Origin: JBNJGB01 sp051747385
GTDB lineage: Bacteria > Myxococcota_A > UBA9042 > PHBI01 > JACKFB01
Length of the DNA: 64,000 nucleotides
Assembly: GCA_051747385.1 (NCBI GenBank)
Contig: JBNJGB010000028.1
Coordinates: forward strand, 29,034-93,033
Reading direction: 5' to 3'
The position numbers and the translations under genes were made by a program. The stretch's first letter is position 1. Each line of letters starts with the position of its first letter. Under the pieces are notes generated by a model, which did not search any database, was not told the DNA's origin, and was given only the letters and a program-made list of their open reading frames with translations. Shown in pieces: positions 32,942-41,058 of the stretch.

Positions 32942-34236
32942 ACAGCCCCGGCACCGTCGACGCACGGCGCGTCCGGGGGCGGCTCGTAGACCTCGTGCGC
33001 ATCCCGTCCCTCGGCGGGGCGGAGGACGGCGCCGTCGCGCGGCTCGCGCACTGGCTCGAGCAGATGGGCGTGGAGGTGGACCACTGGCGCGAGCCCGTCG
33101 CGAACCTGCAGCACCACCCGGACTATCCTGGCCACGAGATCGAGCGGGCCTTGCTCCCGGTCGTGGCCGCGCGCGTCCGGGGAGCCCGCCCCGGCCCCAC
33201 CGTCCTGCTGACGGGGCACGTGGACGTGGCGCCGACGGGCGACTGGGAGCAGTGGACCCACGAGCCGTTCTCCGGGAGGGTGTACGGCGACCGGGTCTAC
33301 GGCCGGGGCGCCTGCGACATGAAGTCCGGGATCGTCGCGGCGCTGGAGGCCTTCGAGCTCCTCGCGCGCAGCCGGCGGGAGTTCGGGGGGCAGGTGCTCT
33401 TCATCGCCGTCTCCGCCGAGGAGGACAGCGGCGCCGGGACCCTGGCGGCCATCCAGCGCGGCTACGACGCCGACGCCGCCATCCTCCCGGAGCCCACGGT
33501 CCTCGAGGGCGAGCAGCCCACCATCGTCGCCGCCCAGGCCGGCGCCATGACCATGCGCATCACCGTCCCGGGGCGCGGCGCCCACGCGTCCAGGCGGCGG
33601 GAGGGGGAGAACGCCCTGGCGCACTTCCTGCCCATCCACCGGGCCCTCCTGGACGAGGAGGCGCGCGTCAACGCGCGGGAGACGGACCCGCTGATGGGCG
33701 ACATGGACCTCCCGTACTGCATCAACGTGGGCGTCATCCGGGGCGGAAGCTGGCCGTCGACGGTCATGGAGTCCGTCGAGGTGGACCTGCGGGTCGGCAT
33801 CGCCCTCTGGGAGAGCCCCGCCGAGGCCGCAGAGCGCATCCGCCGGGTCGTCCGCGAGGCCGGCGCCTCGAACTCCTGGCTCGTCGACAACCCGCCGCGC
33901 GTGGACGTGGTGGCCACCGGCTTCGGCTCGGCCCGCGTCGCCTCGGACCACGCCGTCGTCACCACCCTCGCGGGCGTCTCCGAGCAGGTCTTCGGCCGCA
34001 CGCCCGACGTCTCCGGCGTGCCCTTCGCGTGCGACATGAGCGGCTGGGTGCGCCTCGCCGGGGTCCCCACCGTCCTCTACGGTCCGGGAGACCTGGACCT
34101 CGCCCACGGCGCGGACGAGTGGGCCTCCCTGTCGCGCACCTGCCGCGTCGCCCGGGTCCTCCACGAGACGACCTGCCGCCTCCTCGACGATGGCGAGGAG
34201 CCGATCCTGCGCCGGGTCGGCCGCCAGGGGCCCTGA
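32938..34236 (+). CDS. M20-family metallo-deacylase (ArgE/DapE-like)
   Basis: 432 residues, cytoplasmic. Every di-metal ligand is visible: His in TGHVDVAP, the bridging Asp in GRGACDMKSG, the catalytic Glu pair in SAEEDSG, Glu in ILPEPT and the C-terminal His in LAHGADEW. The central dimerisation lid (GRGAHASRRREGENAL) is present. Members remove acyl groups from amino acids or hydrolyse dipeptides. Its start overlaps the CocE-like gene by 4 bp, so it is the last step of the ATP-grasp operon, perhaps releasing or recycling a protected amino acid. It ends 18 bp from a convergent toxin gene. Confidence 0.92.
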   Translation: MNSPGTVDARRVRGRLVDLVRIPSLGGAEDGAVARLAHWLEQMGVEVDHWREPVANLQHHPDYPGHEIERALLPVVAARVRGARPGPTVLLTGHVDVAPTGDWEQWTHEPFSGRVYGDRVYGRGACDMKSGIVAALEAFELLARSRREFGGQVLFIAVSAEEDSGAGTLAAIQRGYDADAAILPEPTVLEGEQPTIVAAQAGAMTMRITVPGRGAHASRRREGENALAHFLPIHRALLDEEARVNARETDPLMGDMDLPYCINVGVIRGGSWPSTVMESVEVDLRVGIALWESPAEAAERIRRVVREAGASNSWLVDNPPRVDVVATGFGSARVASDHAVVTTLAGVSEQVFGRTPDVSGVPFACDMSGWVRLAGVPTVLYGPGDLDLAHGADEWASLSRTCRVARVLHETTCRLLDDGEEPILRRVGRQGP

Positions 34237-34254
34237 CGCCCCCTGCCGAGCCCC

Positions 34255-34644
34255 CTATCGCGTGGAGATGCCGAGCGTTCGGGCAGCGGCTCCGAGGCGC
34301 CGATCCAGCGTCATCAGCTCACCACCGAAGAGCTGCGCCAGCCACAGGTAGGCCGCGTCGTATGCCGTCAGGCCGGAGGTCTCGGCAAGCTCGACCAGCG
34401 CGGTCGTCGAGACGTCCACGATCTCGATGTCCATGGCCTCGGCGAGCCGGAGCGCCTCGAACAGCGCATCCTTCAGATCCGGGTGACGAGCTCGCTTCTT
34501 CAGGCACACGCTCGCCAGCTCGTAGCGGAGCAGTCCCGGCGCGGCGAGCCGCGCGCCTTCCAGTCTCCGAGCCACGTCGTCACCCGAAGCCTCGCCGAAG
34601 AGGAGCGCCGCGAGCGCCGAGGCATCGACCACGCAGACCGTCAC
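34255..34644 (-). CDS. PIN-domain toxin (VapC/FitB type)
   Basis: 129 residues from a GTG that overlaps the antitoxin stop (GTGA). PIN nuclease acidic residues are in place: Asp in VCVVDASALAALLF, Glu in LLRYELASVC, Asp in AYDAAYLWLAQ and Asp in MTLDRRL. Such toxins are Mg-dependent RNases acting on tRNA or mRNA. Paired with the upstream RHH antitoxin. It marks the right end of the hydrogenase block. Confidence 0.9.
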   Translation of the reverse strand: MTVCVVDASALAALLFGEASGDDVARRLEGARLAAPGLLRYELASVCLKKRARHPDLKDALFEALRLAEAMDIEIVDVSTTALVELAETSGLTAYDAAYLWLAQLFGGELMTLDRRLGAAARTLGISTR

Positions 34645-34877
34645 CGCGCGTCCCGCTCCGCCCGGATCCAGTCCGTCGCCTCGTCGGGTGTGGAGAGCTC
34701 CATGGCCCGGACCCGTGCCAGCGCCTCCTGCGGCGTGACGACCGGGCGCGCCCCGACGCTCTCCTCGAGCAACGCGAGCAGCTCCTTCTGGAGCGACCGG
34801 CGATTGGCCCGGGCGCGCCTCCTGAGCGCATCGGCCACCGCGTCCGGCACGTCCTTGATCGACAGGTTCACCGACAT
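34641..34877 (-). CDS. Ribbon-helix-helix antitoxin (FitA type)
   Basis: 78 residues. The N-terminal VNLSIKDVPDAVADALRRRA ribbon-helix-helix is followed by RRSLQKELLALLEE, as in FitA-like antitoxins of PIN toxins. The acidic, tryptophan-containing tail (TPDEATDWIRAERD) would block the toxin. A 4-bp overlap couples it to the toxin gene. It presumably represses its own promoter in the 118-bp spacer upstream (34878-34995). Confidence 0.88.
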   Translation of the reverse strand: MSVNLSIKDVPDAVADALRRRARANRRSLQKELLALLEESVGARPVVTPQEALARVRAMELSTPDEATDWIRAERDAR

Positions 34878-34995
34878 CGCGCCTCCGGTTCCACTCTGAA
34901 ACCAGAGTAGATACCCTCACCCTCGAAGACAAGGCGGGCGACTGGAAGGCGAGGCCCCGGAGCTGAGGTTGCTGGAGCGCACGGACTGAGGCGGC

Positions 34996-35442
34996 TCAGG
35001 ACTCCGCGGAGTCGTCCCCGAGGACACGCGCGACGACCTCGGGGACGGCGGCGGCCACGGCGGGGGTCATCGCGGCGCCCCGCCCGAAGTCGGCGCCCTC
35101 CACACCGTAGAGGACCAGGGAGCGCGGCAGCAGGTCGAGCGTGCGCGACAGCTCCACGGCGTCGGCGAGGCCCAGGCCGTGCGTCGAGGTGCCGCGCGCC
35201 CCGGGCGGCACCCGCTCGCGGAGGAGGTCCAGCCGTCGGACGGTCCCGGGCGGTGCGCCGGACACCACCGCGTCCACGACGACCACGTCGCGACCCGCCC
35301 AGAGCTCCGGCAGGCTCGTCGGGTCCCCGGCGTGCCGCACGAGCAGGACGTCGGGTCCGACGCACCCCTCGAGCGCGTCGACGACCGCGGGGCCGACGCC
35401 GTCGTCGCCCCGGTGGCGGTGGCCCAACCCCACGACGATCAC
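34996..35442 (-). CDS. Hydrogenase maturation protease
   Basis: 148 residues from a GTG overlapping the large-subunit stop. The HyaD/HybD-family nickel-sensing sites are visible: [16 protein letters not shown] (an early Asp ligand), [14 protein letters not shown] (Asp), and the His in [13 protein letters not shown]. It should clip the large-subunit C-terminal tail after Ni insertion. Such a tail ([11 protein letters not shown] after the DPCxxCxxH motif) is present next door. The first loop reads GHRHRGDDG rather than the usual GNxxRGDDG, a small deviation. No hyp genes are in the window. Confidence 0.88.
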   Translation of the reverse strand: MIVVGLGHRHRGDDGVGPAVVDALEGCVGPDVLLVRHAGDPTSLPELWAGRDVVVVDAVVSGAPPGTVRRLDLLRERVPPGARGTSTHGLGLADAVELSRTLDLLPRSLVLYGVEGADFGRGAAMTPAVAAAVPEVVARVLGDDSAES

Positions 35443-36746
35443 GGGTCGAGGCGCTCCACGTCGAGGGTCAGGAAGTGGGTCGCGCACGAGATGCACGGGT
35501 CGTAGTTGCGGATGGTCTGCTCGCAGCGCCACTGGAGGTCGTCGTCCGGCATGGACGCGCCGTGGGCCTCGACGACCCGCCGGACGTCCTCCTCGATGAC
35601 GCCCTGGTTCTGCGACGTGGGCGGGATGATCCGCGCGTCCAGGATGGTCCCCGCGTCGTCGATCTCGTAGCGGTGGAGCAGGGTCCCGCGCGGGGCCTCG
35701 GTCGCCCCCCACCCCACCGCGGCGCGCGGCGCGACCTCCACGGCCGGGGCGTCCGGTCGCTGCCAGCCGTCCAGGATGCGCACCGCCTCGTCCGCCGCGT
35801 AGAGCATCTCGGCGCAGCGCACGAGGATGCTGCGATACGGATTCCGGCACGCCTCGTCCGCGCCGGCGGCCCGCGCCTCGTCGCGGATCCAGCCGGGCAG
35901 CCGATCCGCGTTGAGGTGATAGCGCGCCATGGGCCCCAGGAAGATGAGGCCATGCCCGCGCCGGACGGCGTGGAGAGCCGTGGAGTGGGGGACCTGTCGC
36001 TCCTCGAAGTGCGCGTCCCAGGCGTCCACGGGGATGTCCACGCCCCCGCTGGAGATCAGGCGCCCCTCGTTCATCGGGTACTCGCCCGGGTGGCGCAGGG
36101 ACACGAACTCGTAGTCGCGCTCCAGGTCCGGGAAGTCGAACGTGCCCGCCCAGCGGAGCGTCTCCAGCGCCAGGTCGCGCGCCCGGACGGCCGTCTCGCG
36201 GAGCGTCCGAAGCTCGGCGTTCCGGGGCAGGCGGTAGAACCCGCCGACGCGCACGTTGATCGGGTGGATCTCGCGGCCGCCGAGCACGGCCATGAGCGCG
36301 TTCCCGGCCTTCTTCAGGGCGAGGCCCCGCCGGACGGCCTCCGGGTGGTCCCGGGACATCTCGATGCCGCCCGCGTAGCCCAGGAAGTCCGGCGCGTGGA
36401 GCATCGTCACGTGCAGGGCGTGGCTGGCGATCCACTCGCCACAGTAGATCAGGCGGCGCAGGTCCCGGATGCCCGTCGGCACCTCCACGCCCAGGGCGCG
36501 CTCCAGCGCGTGCACCGCGCTCATCTGGTAGGCGATGGGGCAGATCCCGCAGATGCGCGAGGTGATGTCGGGGGCCTCGACGAAGGCGCGGCCCCGGAGG
36601 AGGGCCTCGAAGAAGCGCGGAGGCTCGAAGATCTCCAGGCGCACCTCCTCCACCGCGTCGCCGCGCATCCGCACGTGCAGCGCGCCCTCCCCCTCGACGC
36701 GGGCCAGGGCCTCGACGGTGATGGTCTTCGTGCGCTCCTCAGCCAT
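35439..36746 (-). CDS. hydA: [NiFe] hydrogenase large (catalytic) subunit, group 3b-like
   Basis: 435 residues, cytoplasmic. Both nickel-binding motifs are intact: L1 RICGICP (Cys66/Cys69) and L2 DPCISCATH (Cys418/Cys421). An 11-residue tail follows and needs protease processing. [15 protein letters not shown] and [14 protein letters not shown] are typical of group 3 enzymes. With the Fe-S, FAD and small subunits upstream the order B-G-D-A is that of NADP-linked bifunctional group 3b hydrogenases (sulfhydrogenases). It overlaps the small subunit gene by 8 bp and the protease gene by 4 bp. Confidence 0.95.
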   Translation of the reverse strand: MAEERTKTITVEALARVEGEGALHVRMRGDAVEEVRLEIFEPPRFFEALLRGRAFVEAPDITSRICGICPIAYQMSAVHALERALGVEVPTGIRDLRRLIYCGEWIASHALHVTMLHAPDFLGYAGGIEMSRDHPEAVRRGLALKKAGNALMAVLGGREIHPINVRVGGFYRLPRNAELRTLRETAVRARDLALETLRWAGTFDFPDLERDYEFVSLRHPGEYPMNEGRLISSGGVDIPVDAWDAHFEERQVPHSTALHAVRRGHGLIFLGPMARYHLNADRLPGWIRDEARAAGADEACRNPYRSILVRCAEMLYAADEAVRILDGWQRPDAPAVEVAPRAAVGWGATEAPRGTLLHRYEIDDAGTILDARIIPPTSQNQGVIEEDVRRVVEAHGASMPDDDLQWRCEQTIRNYDPCISCATHFLTLDVERLDP

Positions 36747-37527
36747 CGCCGCCCTCCTCGATCCGCTTCGAGCCTTCCCGGAACGCCCCCGCCCACGCGT
36801 TGAAGCTCCGGAGGGCCCGCACGATGTCCACGTCGTCGCAGCCCATGGCGCGCCACTCCGCGGCCAGGGTCTCCACGTCCGGGGTCGCCATGGGCCCGAA
36901 GCAGCCGTAGCATCCCCGCCCGTAGGAGGGGCAGAGGGCGCCGCAGCCCGCGTGGGTCACGGGCCCCAGGCACGGGACGCCGCGCGCCACCATGACGCAC
37001 GGGGTGCCGCGCATCTTGCACTCGACGCAGACGCTGTGGTCCGGGATCCGCGGCTTCCGCTCCGACAGGAACGCCGTCAGGACCTCCAGGAGCTGGCGCT
37101 TGTCGATGGGGCAGCCCCGCAGCTCGAAGTCCACGGGCACGTGGTCGGCGATGGGGGTCGACGTGGCCAGGGCGTCGACGTACTCCGGCGAGGCGTAGAC
37201 CACGTCCATGTAGTCGCCCACGTCCGCGAAGTTCCGCAGGCCCTGGATCCCGCCGGCCGTGGCGCACGCTCCGATGGTCACCAGGTACCGCGAGCGGTTC
37301 CGCACCTCCTGGATGCGATGCGCGTCGTGGGAGGTGGTGACCGAGCCCTCCACGAGCGACAGGTCGTACGGCCCCTCCACCACGCCACGGGTCGCCTCCG
37401 GGAAGTAGGCGATCTCGACGGCGTCGCCGATGGCCAGGAGCTCGTCCTCGCAGTCCAGGAGCGTGAGCTGGCACCCGTCGCAGGACGCGAACTTCCAGAC
37501 GGCCAGGGTGGGCTTGCGCACGCTCAC
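36739..37527 (-). CDS. hydD: [NiFe] hydrogenase small (Fe-S) subunit, group 3b-like
   Basis: 262 residues from a GTG overlapping the FAD-subunit stop. The proximal cluster ligands are CDGCQ (Cys16/Cys19), GACATAGG and RGCPIDK. A Cys-rich C-terminal part ([37 protein letters not shown]) would carry two further clusters. There is no Tat signal, so it is cytoplasmic. The length fits the delta subunit of group 3b enzymes. It passes electrons between the Ni-Fe site and the FAD subunit. Confidence 0.94.
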   Translation of the reverse strand: MSVRKPTLAVWKFASCDGCQLTLLDCEDELLAIGDAVEIAYFPEATRGVVEGPYDLSLVEGSVTTSHDAHRIQEVRNRSRYLVTIGACATAGGIQGLRNFADVGDYMDVVYASPEYVDALATSTPIADHVPVDFELRGCPIDKRQLLEVLTAFLSERKPRIPDHSVCVECKMRGTPCVMVARGVPCLGPVTHAGCGALCPSYGRGCYGCFGPMATPDVETLAAEWRAMGCDDVDIVRALRSFNAWAGAFREGSKRIEEGGDG

Positions 37528-38381
37528 ACCTCCGCGACGGTCACGAGCCGGGCCAGGCGCTCCCAGGGGAGGACCGGCCCGTCGGTGCACACGAAGTGCG
37601 GTCCGAGCTGGCAGTGGCCGCAGTGGCCCAGGGCACACTCCATGTTCCGCTCCATGGACAGCCACGCCCGGTCGGCGGGGAGCCCGCGCTCCTGCAGGCG
37701 CGCCACCGTGAAGCGCATCATCACCTCCGGCCCGCAGACGAAGGCCGCCGCGCCCGCCAGGTCGAACCCGATGCGCGGGATCATGTTCGTCACGACGCCC
37801 ACGTCGTCCACCCAGGAGAGATCCTCGGTGGAGCTGCGATAGACCGAGTCCACGGTGAGGTGGACCTCCACGTCACCGCGCGCCTCCCACGCCTCGAGCG
37901 CGTCCACGTAGAGCATCGTCTCGGGGTCTCGGGCGCCGCCCAGCACGGCGACGCCGCGGTAGCGATCCCGGTGCTCCAGGACGTGCAGGATGGCGGGCCG
38001 CAGGGGCGCGAGACCGAGTCCACCCGCGGCGAGCACGACGTCGCGCCCCTCCGCGGCCTCCAGGGGCCAGGCGCTCCCGAAGGGGCCGCGGACGCCCACC
38101 ACGTCGCCCTCCCCGAGCCCCGCCAGGGCCCGGGAGACGCTCCCGACGGCCCGGATGGTGTGGACGACGGCGCCCGGGACGTCGGTGCGGCTGAAGGACA
38201 GGGGGATCTCCCCGACGCCGAAGGCGTACACCATGGCGAACTGGCCGGGCGCGGCTTGGAGCGCCGGCTCGCCGTCCGCGGGCTCGAGGACGAGGGTGCG
38301 CACCTCCGGGACCTCGTCCCGCGCCTGCACGACGCGGTACGGCCGGGGCGCCATGGGATCGGCGGGGCGCGGCTCAGCCAT
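37524..38381 (-). CDS. hydG: FAD/NAD(P)-binding hydrogenase subunit (gamma)
   Basis: 285 residues of the ferredoxin-NADP reductase type. The FAD domain includes PLSFSR. The NAD(P) domain has [17 protein letters not shown] and [13 protein letters not shown]-terminal [2Fe-2S] binding segment with four Cys ([19 protein letters not shown]) is as in dihydroorotate dehydrogenase electron-transfer subunits. It should transfer electrons to NADP+ or from NADPH. Its ATG overlaps the preceding cyclic-nucleotide-binding gene by 8 bp. Confidence 0.94.
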   Translation of the reverse strand: MAEPRPADPMAPRPYRVVQARDEVPEVRTLVLEPADGEPALQAAPGQFAMVYAFGVGEIPLSFSRTDVPGAVVHTIRAVGSVSRALAGLGEGDVVGVRGPFGSAWPLEAAEGRDVVLAAGGLGLAPLRPAILHVLEHRDRYRGVAVLGGARDPETMLYVDALEAWEARGDVEVHLTVDSVYRSSTEDLSWVDDVGVVTNMIPRIGFDLAGAAAFVCGPEVMMRFTVARLQERGLPADRAWLSMERNMECALGHCGHCQLGPHFVCTDGPVLPWERLARLVTVAEV

Positions 38382-38829
38382 ACACGTCCAGGAGCTGGAC
38401 GCGGGTGGCCTGGAGGCGCTTCACGACCTGCCGGGAGAAGCGGCTCAACAGCTCGTAGCCGAAGTCGCGGTCGGCCTCGCAGCGCTCGCGGACGGCGACG
38501 CCGTCCAGCTCCACCACGGTCGTCGGCCCGACGCAGTGGGCGTCGAACTCCCAGGTGTGCGGCGCGATGAGCCACGAGAAGCCCACCACCTCGCCGGGGC
38601 CGAGGGTCTGGATCGTCCGGACCCCGCCCGGAGAGGCCAGCTCCAGGGCCACCTTCCCGGTCCGCACCACGAAGAAGTGCTCCGCGGGCTCGTCCTTGCG
38701 GAACAGGACGTCGCCTCCGCCCAGGTGCCGGCAGGTCGCGTGCTGCGCCAGGACCCCGAGCTGATCGTCGGTCATGCCGCGGAAGAACTCCTGACGGAAG
38801 GTCTCCTCGACGCAGACGTCTTCGCTCAC
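38374..38829 (-). CDS. Cyclic-nucleotide-binding-domain protein without DNA-binding domain
   Basis: 151 residues from a GTG overlapping the Fe-S subunit stop. The whole protein is one Crp-type cNMP-binding domain (GDVLFRKDEPAEHFFVVRTG, GPGEVVGFSWL) with a C-terminal helix and no helix-turn-helix, so it cannot be a classical transcription factor. It lies in the middle of the hydrogenase operon with overlaps on both sides, so it is made in step with the subunits. A role as a regulatory or structural subunit responding to a nucleotide is inference. The phosphate-binding cassette is degenerate (GFSWLIAPHTWEF), so the ligand may differ from cAMP. Confidence 0.88.
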   Translation of the reverse strand: MSEDVCVEETFRQEFFRGMTDDQLGVLAQHATCRHLGGGDVLFRKDEPAEHFFVVRTGKVALELASPGGVRTIQTLGPGEVVGFSWLIAPHTWEFDAHCVGPTTVVELDGVAVRERCEADRDFGYELLSRFSRQVVKRLQATRVQLLDVYG

Positions 38830-39947
38830 GACTCCCCCTCCGCGGCGCGGATCGCCGCGATCTCCTCGGTGATGTCGATGCCGACGGGGCACCACGTGAT
38901 GCAGCGCCCGCAGCCCACGCATCCCGAGGAGCCGAACTGGTCGTGCCAGGTGGACACCTTGTGGGTGAGCCACTGCCGGTAGCGGGCCTTCGTGGAGCGA
39001 CGCGCCGGCCCGCCGTGAAGCTGCGAGTGCCGGAGGGTGAAGCACGACTCCCAGCGCTGCTCGCGGGTGGCGCCGCCGGCCAGGTCCGTGTGGTCCTCGA
39101 CGGACGAGCAGAAGCAGGTCGGACACACCATCGTGCAGTTCGCGCACGTGAGACACCGCGCCGCGACGTCGTCCCAGCGCGGGTGCTCCGGGTGGTCCTG
39201 GAGCAGCTCCCGGATCCCCTCCGTCTCCACGTGGCGCCCCATCTGGGCCTCGGCCTGCCGGGCGGCGCGGTCGATCGCCGCGACCTCCTCCTCCGAGGCC
39301 TCCCGGCTCGACAGCCGCTCCAGGATGCTCCTCCCGGCCTCGCTGCCCACCTCCACGACGAAGCGATGCTCGCCGTCGAGGATCTCGGTCAGCGACAGGT
39401 CGAAGCCCTCCCCCGGCCGCGGCCCGGTGCCCATGGACGCGCAGAAGCAGGTGGCGCCCGCCTCCGCGCAGGTGACCGACACGACGAGCACGCCCTCTCG
39501 CCGCGTGGCGTAGCGCGGATCCCGCCAGGTCCCGTCCTGCAGCACGCGGTCGAGGACCCGGATGGCGGCCAGGTCGCAGGCCCGCACGCCCACGAAGGCC
39601 ATGCGCTCGGCCGGCGGCGCGGCGGGCTCGAAGCGGAGGCCGCGCTCGGGATCCCGGGACACCCTCAGGAGCGTCTGCTGCGGCGGGTGCAGGAAGCGCT
39701 TCCAGGACATGGCCGGCGAGTTGAAGCCGAACAGCGCCGCGTCGTCCCGTCGGCGCAGCCGATAGGTCCCGGCCTCCTGCTCGTCGGTCCAGCCCTCCGG
39801 CAGATCGCCGGTCGACGCCAGATCGTCGTGCACGATCGCGGCCTCGCGGACGGTCGGACCGATGACCCGATAGCCGTCGTCCGCGAGCGCCCGAATCAGC
39901 GCGTCGAGCCCCTCCCGGGCCAGGACTCGTGGGGGCGTGTGGGACAT
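38826..39947 (-). CDS. hydB: Hydrogenase Fe-S subunit (beta), 4Fe-4S dicluster
   Basis: 373 residues; first gene of the hydrogenase operon. The N-terminal 230 residues form the beta-subunit domain (FGFNSPAMSWKRFLHPP, FVGVRACDLAAIRVLD, CFCASMGTGP). The C-terminal part holds two 4Fe-4S motifs (CLTCANCTMVCPTCFC and CVGCGRCITWCPVGID). In group 3b enzymes this subunit relays electrons and supports the sulfur-reductase activity. The ATG at 39947 is preferred; an upstream extension has no coding look. The 220-bp spacer to the divergent vapB gene should hold the operon promoter. Confidence 0.92.
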   Translation of the reverse strand: MSHTPPRVLAREGLDALIRALADDGYRVIGPTVREAAIVHDDLASTGDLPEGWTDEQEAGTYRLRRRDDAALFGFNSPAMSWKRFLHPPQQTLLRVSRDPERGLRFEPAAPPAERMAFVGVRACDLAAIRVLDRVLQDGTWRDPRYATRREGVLVVSVTCAEAGATCFCASMGTGPRPGEGFDLSLTEILDGEHRFVVEVGSEAGRSILERLSSREASEEEVAAIDRAARQAEAQMGRHVETEGIRELLQDHPEHPRWDDVAARCLTCANCTMVCPTCFCSSVEDHTDLAGGATREQRWESCFTLRHSQLHGGPARRSTKARYRQWLTHKVSTWHDQFGSSGCVGCGRCITWCPVGIDITEEIAAIRAAEGES

Positions 39948-40117
39948 GGCCACATGGTACCGCACTCGGACCCTCTGGCACCCCCGGGCAATCGATTTCT
40001 CGGTACCACCCGGCTCGATTCGAGCCTTCCGGACGCGTCCCCGGCTCCTCTGGCGGGCGAGACGCGCGCCGTCCAAGGGGCCCGATGCCCGGAACCGCGG
40101 ACATCCCCGCCCGCGCG

Positions 40118-40160
40118 TTGACGACCCCCGGCCCGTGCGACACGATATCCGTGTTACACG
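40118..40160 (+). promoter_or_regulatory. Candidate vapBC promoter and operator
   Basis: TTGACG (40118-40123) could be a -35 box, with a poor -10 (CACGAT) 17 bp later. CGTGT-T-ACACG (40150-40160) is a perfect small palindrome ending 8 bp before the vapB start. The placement suits autorepression by the antitoxin. Support is from position and symmetry only. Confidence 0.35.
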
Positions 40161-40168
40161 AGGACATC

Positions 40169-40402
40169 ATGGCGAACCTGACGATCACGGTGGACGAGGA
40201 CCTCCTGAAGCGGGCGCGCATACGGGCCCTGGAGCAGGGGACGTCCGTCAACGCGCTGCTCCGCGAGTACCTGGAAGCCTACGCAGGCGACGACCGGGTC
40301 CGCGCCGCGCGCGAGGGTCTGGTGGAGCTCGCCCGCACCACCGACAGCGGCAGCGGCCCGCACGGGCGCCGCTGGAGCCGAGACGAGCTCCATGAGCGGT
40401 AG
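40169..40402 (+). CDS. vapB: VapB-type antitoxin
   Basis: 77 residues; GAGG 6 bp before the ATG. The ribbon-helix-helix start (ANLTITVDEDLLKRARIRAL) then GTSVNALLREYLEAY matches CopG/RHH antitoxins. The acidic/Trp tail (GRRWSRDELHER) would bind the toxin. It overlaps the PIN toxin gene by 11 bp. It is divergent from the hydrogenase operon. Confidence 0.9.
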   Translation: MANLTITVDEDLLKRARIRALEQGTSVNALLREYLEAYAGDDRVRAAREGLVELARTTDSGSGPHGRRWSRDELHER

Positions 40403-40805
40403 GGCGTTCGTCGACACCAACGTGCTCGTCTACTGCTACGACTCGGACGAGCCCGACAAGCGGGCGCGGGCTCTCGAGGTCCTGGCCGGGAGCGAGCCGG
40501 ATCTCGTGCTCAGCACGCAGGTGCTCCAGGAGTTCTACGTCGCGGCCACCCGGAGGCTCGCCCGCCCCGTGGACCCGGAGACCGCGGCGCGGGCGGTCGG
40601 GAAGCTGGCCGAGCTTCCGGTCGTGCAGATCGACGCGCGCATGGTGGTGGCGGCCATCGCGACCTCCCGCCGGCATCGCCTGTCGCTGTGGGACTCGCTG
40701 ATCCTCCGCGCTGCGCTCGAGGCCGGCTGCGAGCGCGTCCTGACCGAGGACCTGCAGCACGGCTTCGAGCTGGACGGGCTGCGCGTGGAGAATCCCTTCG
40801 CGTGA
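40392..40805 (+). CDS. vapC: PIN-domain toxin VapC
   Basis: 137 residues with the PIN acidic set: Asp in AFVDTNVLVYCYD, Glu in QVLQEFYVAATRR, Asp in LSLWDSLILRAA and Asp in VLTEDLQHG. A probable Mg-dependent ribonuclease held in check by the upstream antitoxin. An intergenic R1 repeat begins 15 bp after its stop. Confidence 0.92.
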   Translation: MSGRAFVDTNVLVYCYDSDEPDKRARALEVLAGSEPDLVLSTQVLQEFYVAATRRLARPVDPETAARAVGKLAELPVVQIDARMVVAAIATSRRHRLSLWDSLILRAALEAGCERVLTEDLQHGFELDGLRVENPFA

Positions 40806-40819
40806 CCGCCCGGGGGCGG

Positions 40820-41043
40820 CTCACAGTTCGTCGCATGTCGCAAGACGAAGGGCTCGCGCAAAGGCGCGAAGACGCAAAGAAAGACGGCATGCTTCGGCCC
40901 GGTGTGCTCGCTGCTGGCCTGCCGGTGACCCGACAGTCTCAGCCGAGCCGGTGTGCAAGCGGTTCGCTGGCCTTCGCGTCTTGGCGCCTTGGCGCGCGAC
41001 TGTCCGCGAGACCGCGGGATCCCGAGATGTACAGGACTGTAAG
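40820..41043 (+). repeat. Dispersed MITE-like repeat family R1, copy 2
   Basis: About 224 bp between convergent vapC and norR-like genes, same family as 20329-20555 (inverted) and 56376-56615. The outer ends share CTCACAGT-CG/CTTACAGTCC. Inner inverted segments (AAAGGCGCGAAGACGCAAAG against CTTCGCGTCTTGGCGCCTTG) would fold into a long hairpin. No coding capacity. Confidence 0.88.
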
Positions 41044-41058
41044 CCGGGGGCGGCGCTC

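Noticed and set aside
35439..39947. Membrane-bound uptake (group 1) or bidirectional NAD-linked (group 3d) hydrogenase
   Set aside because: The small subunit lacks a Tat signal, and the FAD and dicluster Fe-S subunits in B-G-D-A order match group 3b; no HoxF/HoxU-like subunits or cytochrome b are present.
39961..40007. Possible sigma54 promoter (TGGCACC...GGCA) and a GGTACCG/CGGTACC inverted pair upstream of the hydrogenase
   Set aside because: The GG-GC spacing is one base short and points toward vapB, and the inverted pair is 38 bp apart; both are plausible by chance.
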